Part shown: piece by piece, positions 7,085 to 10,861 of the stretch
How the letters are laid out: each line of letters opens with the position of its first letter
Position numbering within the stretch: position 1 is the stretch's first letter
Assembly (NCBI GenBank): GCA_017459865.1
Contig: JAFUCD010000032.1
Location: forward strand, 1 to 10,861
Direction: 5' to 3'
Source of the DNA: Oscillospiraceae bacterium
GTDB lineage: Bacteria; Bacillota_A; Clostridia; Oscillospirales; Oscillospiraceae
Length of the DNA: 10,861 bases
The notes under the pieces: generated by a model
Databases searched by the model: none
The model's input: only the letters and a program-made list of their open reading frames with translations
Told to the model about the DNA's origin: nothing
Position numbers and translations under genes: made by a program

Positions 7085-7855
7085 TCAGAGCACGACGCTC
7101 TGGAGCCGCTCGAGCAGGTCCTCCGCCTCCGCGACGAGCTGTCTGCGCACGCTGAGCGTCGGCTGCGGGGTCTCCTCGGGGACGGTCTCATCCTCGGTCT
7201 CGGTCTGATCCGTCTCCGCCGCCTGCAGCGCCGCGAGCGGCGTCACCTCCACATCGGACACGACGGAGCAGTCCGTGACCGCCCAGTAGGCCGAGGCGTT
7301 GGCGAGGATGGTATCCTGGTCGGAGTCAAAGCACTCGCCCAGCCAGGACTCCGCCAGCAGGATGCGGCTGCCGGCGATATAGTTGGCGGGGTCGGCGCAA
7401 TAGAACGTGTCGCCCTCATAGTCCGTGAGGAACACCGCGTGCGGCGAGGCGATGCAATAAAACACGATCCCCTCGGGATGCGCGTCCAGCAGCGCCTTGA
7501 GCGCCTCGGGCGTGATGCCGTCCAGCTCCGTGTTCTGCACGGTGATCGCGGCATAGTCGGTCTGATATGTCCAGCCGTAGAGCAGACCCGCGCCGGGGAG
7601 CCAGGCGACGGAGCGGACCTCCTCGTCCGTGACCTCGTTCCAATGGCTGCTGCCGTTCAAGTAAAGCGTCGAGCGCAGGAGCATGGTCGCGCTCGTCAGC
7701 GTGCAGGTGTGCGGCGTGACCTCCTCCATATAGACCTCCTGCGGCAGGATCTCCGCCGCCTGCGCGCTCGCGCCGACGGCGCACAGCATGCCGCAGCAGA
7801 GCGCGCTGCTGAGCAATACGCCGAAAATACGTTTCGTTTTCTGTTTAAACTGCAT
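7085..7855 (-). CDS. Secreted C39-like cysteine-peptidase-fold protein
   Basis: This 256-residue exported protein has no family name I can give with certainty. Residues 1-33 form a signal peptide: basic MQFKQKTKR, a hydrophobic core rich in Cys, Leu and Ala, and an AQA cleavage site before AEILPQE. The mature part resembles papain-like C39/C39_2 peptidases: candidate nucleophile Cys51 in TPHTCTLTSATMLLR, then His139 in SPHAVFLTDYEGDTFYCADP with Asp155 as the third residue. The tail (about 203-235) is strongly acidic and Thr/Pro-rich, like a linker or wall-spanning segment, and ends in a short helix. I chose ATG 7855-7853 because AAGGAG (7866-7861) precedes it. An upstream in-frame ATG at 7912 falls inside the promoter. 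Function is inferred: an extracellular peptidase or a catalytically altered peptide-binding protein. Substrate unknown. Confidence 0.78.
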   Translation of the reverse strand: MQFKQKTKRIFGVLLSSALCCGMLCAVGASAQAAEILPQEVYMEEVTPHTCTLTSATMLLRSTLYLNGSSHWNEVTDEEVRSVAWLPGAGLLYGWTYQTDYAAITVQNTELDGITPEALKALLDAHPEGIVFYCIASPHAVFLTDYEGDTFYCADPANYIAGSRILLAESWLGECFDSDQDTILANASAYWAVTDCSVVSDVEVTPLAALQAAETDQTETEDETVPEETPQPTLSVRRQLVAEAEDLLERLQSVVL

Positions 7856-7883
7856 AGAGTCTCCTTTCTGCAAAAACGCCGCC

Positions 7884-7912
7884 ATTATAGCAGACGCGGT
7901 TTTCATAATCAA
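7884..7912 (-). promoter_or_regulatory. Sigma-A promoter of the secreted C39-like gene
   Basis: On the minus strand TTGATT (7912-7907) and a perfect TATAAT (7889-7884) are 17 bases apart. The predicted start of transcription near 7877 leaves a leader of about 22 bases carrying AAGGAG. This fixes the translation start at 7855. Confidence 0.85.
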
Positions 7913-7929
7913 TGGACAAAATAAACAAA

Positions 7930-7944
7930 ACGGTTACAAACCGT
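7930..7944. promoter_or_regulatory. Short dyad in the divergent intergenic region
   Basis: ACGGTT and AACCGT are separated by three bases, 17 bases upstream of the -35 of the secreted-protein promoter. It is a possible operator. No regulator is recognised. Confidence 0.3.
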
Positions 7945-8028
7945 CATCGTGTTCCGTGCGATTTTACCGGATACGGTGTGCAAAGGATACCCCGCGCACC
8001 TAAAGCGGAGTATAAGAACGGCAAAAAT

Positions 8029-8043
8029 CGTGATATTATCACG
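8029..8043. promoter_or_regulatory. Dyad operator candidate before the trxA operon
   Basis: CGTGAT and ATCACG are separated by ATT. The dyad lies about 20 bases upstream of a TATACT box (8065-8070) that could serve as the trxA operon -10. It therefore covers the place where a -35 would be. There is no good consensus -35, which fits a promoter needing an activator or controlled by a redox regulator. The arms loosely resemble CRP/FNR-type half-sites (GTGA/TCAC), but with a non-standard spacing. Inference only. Confidence 0.35.
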
Positions 8044-8106
8044 GAAATGACCTCCTTTTGCGGATATACTACGATCAGAAAATAAAAATGCAAGGAGGAC
8101 GACCCC

Positions 8107-8424
8107 ATGTCTGTTATCACGATCACGAAGGAAAATTTTGAAGCCGAGGTCCTGCGCTCGGACAAGCCCGTGCTGCTTGATTTCTGGGCGACGTGGTGCG
8201 GCCCCTGCCGCATGGTCTCCCCCGTGGTGGACGAGATCGCCGACGAGCGCCCGGACGTGAAGGTCGGCAAGATCAACGTCGACGACGAGCCGGAGCTCGC
8301 CAACCGCTTCAGCATCATGTCCATCCCGACGCTAGTCGTCATGCGCGGCGGCAAGCTCGCCGAACAGGCCGTGGGCGTGCGCCCGAAGGCGACGATCGAA
8401 GCGATGCTGGGAGGGCAGGCGTGA
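8107..8424 (+). CDS. trxA: Thioredoxin
   Basis: This small cytoplasmic dithiol-disulfide oxidoreductase has 105 residues, the typical length. It has the WCGPC active site (Cys31, Cys34), the buried Asp25 and the cis-proline loop SIPT (Pro74). ATG 8107 is preceded by a strong AAGGAGG (8092-8098). It is the first gene of a three-gene operon with a rhodanese and a CoA-disulfide reductase. Its stop codon overlaps the next start (TGATG), implying translational coupling. In this context it may reduce persulfides or disulfides made by its neighbours in addition to general protein disulfides. No thioredoxin reductase gene is adjacent, so the electron source lies elsewhere. The name trxA is by family; genomes of this kind often carry several thioredoxins. 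Confidence 0.96.
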   Translation: MSVITITKENFEAEVLRSDKPVLLDFWATWCGPCRMVSPVVDEIADERPDVKVGKINVDDEPELANRFSIMSIPTLVVMRGGKLAEQAVGVRPKATIEAMLGGQA

Positions 8425-8738
8425 TGGGACTGTTCACCAAGACCGCTGACATCAACAAGGGCGTGGACGAATGCCGCGCGACGCCCGGCGCGGTCCTGCT
8501 GGACGTGCGCACGCCGGAGGAATACGCCGAGGGACACATCCCCGGCAGCGTGAGCATCCCGCTCGCGGCGCTGCCCGCGCGCTATCATGAGCTCGGCGCG
8601 CCGGACACCCCGCTCTTCGTCCACTGCCTCTCCGGCGGGCGCAGCGGACAGGCCGTGCGCTTTCTGCAGGGCGCGGGCTTCACCAGGGTAAAAAACATCG
8701 GCGGCATCAACGCCTGGACCGGAAAGGTGGAGAAGTAA
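8424..8738 (+). CDS. Single-domain rhodanese (sulfurtransferase)
   Basis: This 104-residue protein is one rhodanese domain: LLDVRTPEEYAEGHIPGSVS (25-44), then the active-site loop HCLSGGRS with Cys68 carrying the persulfide, and the closing NIGGINAW motif. It moves sulfane sulfur from a donor to an acceptor thiol in the cytoplasm; no signal peptide is seen. The start is ATG 8424-8426, overlapping the trxA stop. GGGAGG (8410-8415) inside trxA is its ribosome site, and the longer upstream open frame is only the trxA region read in another frame. The next gene follows without a gap and carries a second rhodanese domain. The two may exchange sulfur, or one may feed the reductase. Confidence 0.93.
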   Translation: MGLFTKTADINKGVDECRATPGAVLLDVRTPEEYAEGHIPGSVSIPLAALPARYHELGAPDTPLFVHCLSGGRSGQAVRFLQGAGFTRVKNIGGINAWTGKVEK

Positions 8739-10430
8739 ATGAAAGTCGTCATCGTGGGCGGCGTGGCCGGCGGCGCGACCGCCGCGGCGCGCATCCGCAG
8801 GCTGGACGAGCACGCCGAGATCACCGTCTTCGAGCGCTCGGGCTATATCTCCTACGCCAACTGCGGGCTGCCGTATTATATCGGAGACGTGATCACCGAC
8901 CCCGAGGAGCTGACGCTCCAGGATCCGGAGAGCTTCTATGCGCGCTTCCGCGTGGACATGAAGGTGCGGCACGAGGTCACGGCGATCGACCCGGAGCGCC
9001 ATTGCGTGCGCGTGAAGGATCTCGAGACCGGCGCGGAATTCGAGGAGGCGTACGACAAGCTCCTGCTCTCCCCCGGCGCGCGCCCGACACAGCCGCGTCT
9101 CGCGGGCACGGATCTGGAGCAGGTGTTCGCCCTGCGCACCGTGGAGGACACCTTCCGGATCAAAAATTATGTAAACCAAAACAAGCCCCGCTCCGCGGTG
9201 CTCGCGGGCGGCGGCTTCATCAGTCTGGAGCTGGCGGAGAACCTGCGCGAGCTGGGGCTGGACGTGACGATCGTGCAGCGCCCGACGCAGGTCATGAACC
9301 CCTTCGACCCCGAGATGGCGGCGTTCATCCACGGCGCGCTGCGCCGCGGCGGCGTCCGGCTCGCGCTGGGCCAGACGGTGGAAGGTTTTAAACCTGGGGC
9401 TGAAGGGAACATCGAGGTGCTCTTAAAAAATGCCGCACCCCTGCACGCGGACATGGTCGTGCTCGCGATCGGCGTGACGCCCGACACCGCGCTCGCCAGG
9501 GTGGCGGGGCTGGAGCTCGGGCTGAAGGGCAGCATCGTCGTGAACGACCGCATGGAGACCTCCGCGCCGGATATCTACGCCGTCGGCGACGCGGTGCAGG
9601 TGCGCCATCTCGTGACGGGAGCCGACAGCGTGATCTCCCTCGCGGGCCCGGCGAACAAGCAGGGGCGCATCGCGGCGGACAACATCTGCGGGCGCGACAG
9701 CCGTTACGAAGGTACGCTCGGCAGCAGCGTCGCAAAGGTCTTTGACGTCACGGCGGCGAGCACCGGCGTGAACGAGACCAACGCCAAAAAGGCGGGGCTG
9801 GACGTGGATAAAATTTACCTCTCCCCGCTGAACCACGCGGGCTACTACCCCGGCGGCGAGACGATGACGATGAAGATCGTCTTCGAAAAGGAAACGTGGC
9901 GGCTGCTCGGCGCGCAGATCGTCGGCGGCGCCGGCGCGGACAAACGCATCGACGTGCTGGCAACCGCGATCCAGAACGGCATGGACGTGCGCGACCTGCA
10001 GACGCTGCAGCTCGCCTACGCCCCGCCCTACGGCTCGGCGAAGGACGGCGTGAACATGGCGGGCTACATGGCGGAGAATCTCGCGGACGGGGTCGTGAAG
10101 CAGTTCCATTGGCACGACGTGGACGCCCTGCCGCGCGACGGCAGCGTAATCCTGCTCGACGTGCGCACGCCCGGCGAATTCCGGCGCGGGCACTTCGACG
10201 GCGCGGTGAACATCCCCGTCGACGAGCTGCGTGAGCGGATGGATGAGATCGAGCGCGGCAAGCCACTTTATGTAAACTGCCAGAGTGCTCTGCGCAGCTA
10301 TATCGCGTGCCGCATCCTGAGCCAGAACGGCTTTGACTGCTTCAATCTCGCCGGCGGCTACCGCCTGTACGACGTCGTCATGCGCGACGCGGAAGCGAAG
10401 AAGACCGCCCTGCCGTGCGGGATGGAATAA
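8739..10430 (+). CDS. CoA-disulfide reductase / polysulfide reductase with C-terminal rhodanese domain
   Basis: This FAD-dependent single-cysteine disulfide reductase of the CoADR-Rhd class has 563 residues. Order of domains: FAD-binding GGVAGGATAAARIRR (7-21); active-site SYANCGLPYYIG with Cys42, which forms the CoA mixed disulfide; an NAD(P)H Rossmann segment GGGFISLE (157-164); the second FAD motif DIYAVGDAV near 280; the dimerisation domain ending around YAPPYGSAKD; then a rhodanese domain (about 465-550) with LLDVRTPGEF and active-site Cys514 in VNCQSALR. Related enzymes reduce CoA disulfide, CoA persulfide or polysulfide with NAD(P)H, releasing sulfide. The start ATG is on the base after the rhodanese stop, with AAAGGTGGAG just upstream, so the three genes are tightly coupled. 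It is probably a persulfide/polysulfide reductase or part of CoA-based thiol homeostasis. The cofactor and true substrate are not decided by sequence. Confidence 0.94.
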   Translation: MKVVIVGGVAGGATAAARIRRLDEHAEITVFERSGYISYANCGLPYYIGDVITDPEELTLQDPESFYARFRVDMKVRHEVTAIDPERHCVRVKDLETGAEFEEAYDKLLLSPGARPTQPRLAGTDLEQVFALRTVEDTFRIKNYVNQNKPRSAVLAGGGFISLELAENLRELGLDVTIVQRPTQVMNPFDPEMAAFIHGALRRGGVRLALGQTVEGFKPGAEGNIEVLLKNAAPLHADMVVLAIGVTPDTALARVAGLELGLKGSIVVNDRMETSAPDIYAVGDAVQVRHLVTGADSVISLAGPANKQGRIAADNICGRDSRYEGTLGSSVAKVFDVTAASTGVNETNAKKAGLDVDKIYLSPLNHAGYYPGGETMTMKIVFEKETWRLLGAQIVGGAGADKRIDVLATAIQNGMDVRDLQTLQLAYAPPYGSAKDGVNMAGYMAENLADGVVKQFHWHDVDALPRDGSVILLDVRTPGEFRRGHFDGAVNIPVDELRERMDEIERGKPLYVNCQSALRSYIACRILSQNGFDCFNLAGGYRLYDVVMRDAEAKKTALPCGME

Positions 10431-10444
10431 GAACAAAAAACGCA

Positions 10445-10478
10445 GCAAGCCCCATCGAACGCGTTCGATGGGGCTTGC
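10445..10478. terminator. Perfect 34-base palindrome after the redox operon
   Basis: Positions 10445-10461 and 10462-10478 are exact reverse complements, folding as a 15-base stem with a CGCG loop, 14 bases after the operon stop. The U-tract is on the minus-strand side (TTTTTT from 10440-10435). On the plus strand only CCTGCATATTCT follows. It probably terminates the operon by stem strength and would terminate better any transcript arriving from the right. Confidence 0.75.
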
Positions 10479-10500
10479 CTGCATATTCTATAAAAACAGA

Positions 10501-10611
10501 CTGTCATTGCGAGGCTCCGCCAGGAGCCGTGGCAATCCGCTCTCCATTGGTGCGCAGCGAGGGATGCGGATTGCCACACCAGTGACGTCGGTCACTGGTT
10601 CGCAATGACAG
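10501..10611. repeat. 111-base multi-armed palindromic repeat element
   Basis: Terminal inverted repeats CTGTCATTGCGA (10501-10512) and TCGCAATGACAG (10600-10611) enclose three more pairings. These are a hairpin GGCTCC/GGAGCC (10513-10528), a 12-base pair GTGGCAATCCGC (10529-10540) with its complement at 10566-10577, and a hairpin CCAGTGAC/GTCACTGG (10579-10598). The whole can fold as a cloverleaf-like structure. The TGTCATTGCGAG...GTGGCAATCC wording recalls a family of dispersed intergenic repeats seen in many bacterial genomes (recognition from memory). It encodes no protein and is probably a non-autonomous mobile repeat. Confidence 0.8.
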
Positions 10612-10670
10612 GGGGTTACATCTGTTCGGATGCGCCGGGGTGTTGGAGAGGACATAGACGCCTGCCGCGC

Positions 10671-10690
10671 GGGCCGTTCGTGAACGGCCC
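10671..10690. repeat. GC-rich intergenic hairpin
   Basis: GGGCCGTTC (10671-10679) and GAACGGCCC (10682-10690) pair perfectly around a two-base loop, followed by CTACGG. Hairpins of the form 'GGGGCGG...CCGCCCCTACG' occur as dispersed intergenic repeats in clostridial genomes. There is no T-tract, so it is not a standard terminator. Confidence 0.5.
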
Positions 10691-10745
10691 CTACGGAGAA
10701 GATCAGAGTGCGTGCATAACTGTAGTACAACGTAACAACTAAAAC

Positions 10746-10774
10746 TTTACTTTTCCTTCATGGAGATGTATACT
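10746..10774 (+). promoter_or_regulatory. Promoter of the gene starting at 10805
   Basis: TTTACT (10746-10751) and TATACT (10769-10774) are 17 bases apart, about 30 bases before the ATG. Between them and the start is GAAAGGGGTG, a usable ribosome site. Confidence 0.75.
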
Positions 10775-10804
10775 AATCTCAAAGCGAGAAAGGGGTGCAT
10801 CTCA

Positions 10805-10861
10805 ATGGCAGGAAAAGAGATTTATTTATCACCGGAAGAGCAGGAATATCTGCATGGGATA
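10805..10861 (+). CDS. Unidentified protein, N-terminal 19 codons (partial)
   Basis: An ATG at 10805 with GAAAGGGG upstream begins MAGKEIYLSPEEQEYLHGI and runs off the window. A well-formed promoter upstream supports a real gene. The short charged start is not enough for me to recognise a family. Confidence 0.7.
   Translation, partial: MAGKEIYLSPEEQEYLHGI

Noticed and set aside
7856..7912. 19-codon upstream extension of the secreted protein
   Set aside because: It would begin inside the -35 box and hide the signal peptide; AAGGAG points to ATG 7855.
8193..8423. 77-codon upstream extension of the rhodanese
   Set aside because: It overlaps trxA in another frame. The proper start is ATG 8424, with GGGAGG before it and a normal rhodanese N-terminus.
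7944..9332. 462-codon minus-strand frame opposite trxA, rhodanese and the reductase
   Set aside because: It is antisense to three well-supported genes, Arg/Ala-rich, and crosses their regulatory region; a codon-bias shadow.
9423..10484. 353-codon minus-strand frame opposite the CoA-disulfide reductase
   Set aside because: It is a His/Val/Arg-rich shadow of a clear gene and runs through the downstream palindrome.

Overview
The window looks like chromosome from a Gram-positive, anaerobic, fairly GC-rich clostridial bacterium, most likely gut Oscillospirales or Ruminococcaceae-like. This is inferred from gene content (ppdK, plsY, a CoA-disulfide-reductase/rhodanese operon), strong Shine-Dalgarno sites (GGAGG type), sigma-A promoters with 17-base spacers, many simple rho-independent terminators, and an IS256-type transposase start. 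I cannot name a species.

Positions 1-3240 are a decayed accessory block with mostly lower GC than its surroundings. From the left it holds the end of an IS256-family element with the first 23 codons of its transposase (minus strand, running out of the window) and a large bidirectional terminator. Next comes a 654-codon, 5'-truncated remnant of a restriction/DNA-processing helicase. It is joined within a few bases to the 3' end of an alpha/beta hydrolase gene that carries a premature TGA. A C-terminal scrap of a phage tail protein follows. All of these lie on the minus strand, and they look like debris rather than a working system.

Positions 3240-7900 are ordinary housekeeping genes on the minus strand, each with its own terminator: ppdK (pyruvate phosphate dikinase), plsY (membrane glycerol-3-phosphate acyltransferase) and a secreted protein resembling C39-type cysteine peptidases. 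The last two have clear TTGACA/TATAAT-type promoters.

Positions 7913-8106 form a divergent intergenic region with two short dyads. It precedes a tight plus-strand operon: trxA (thioredoxin), a single-domain rhodanese (start overlaps the trxA stop) and a CoA-disulfide reductase fused to a second rhodanese domain (starts on the base after the rhodanese stop). Together they read as a thiol/persulfide redox unit: sulfane sulfur carried on rhodanese cysteines, reduced by a flavin disulfide reductase, with thioredoxin as the dithiol partner.

Positions 10431-10804 are non-coding. They hold a 34-base perfect palindrome, a roughly 111-base multi-armed palindromic element with 12-base terminal inverted repeats, a second GC-rich hairpin, and a promoter for a gene starting at 10805 that runs off the right edge. 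I did not find a convincing new multi-gene system. The most interesting items are the non-coding structures, the gene junction near 2266-2295, the secreted C39-like protein and the dual-rhodanese operon.
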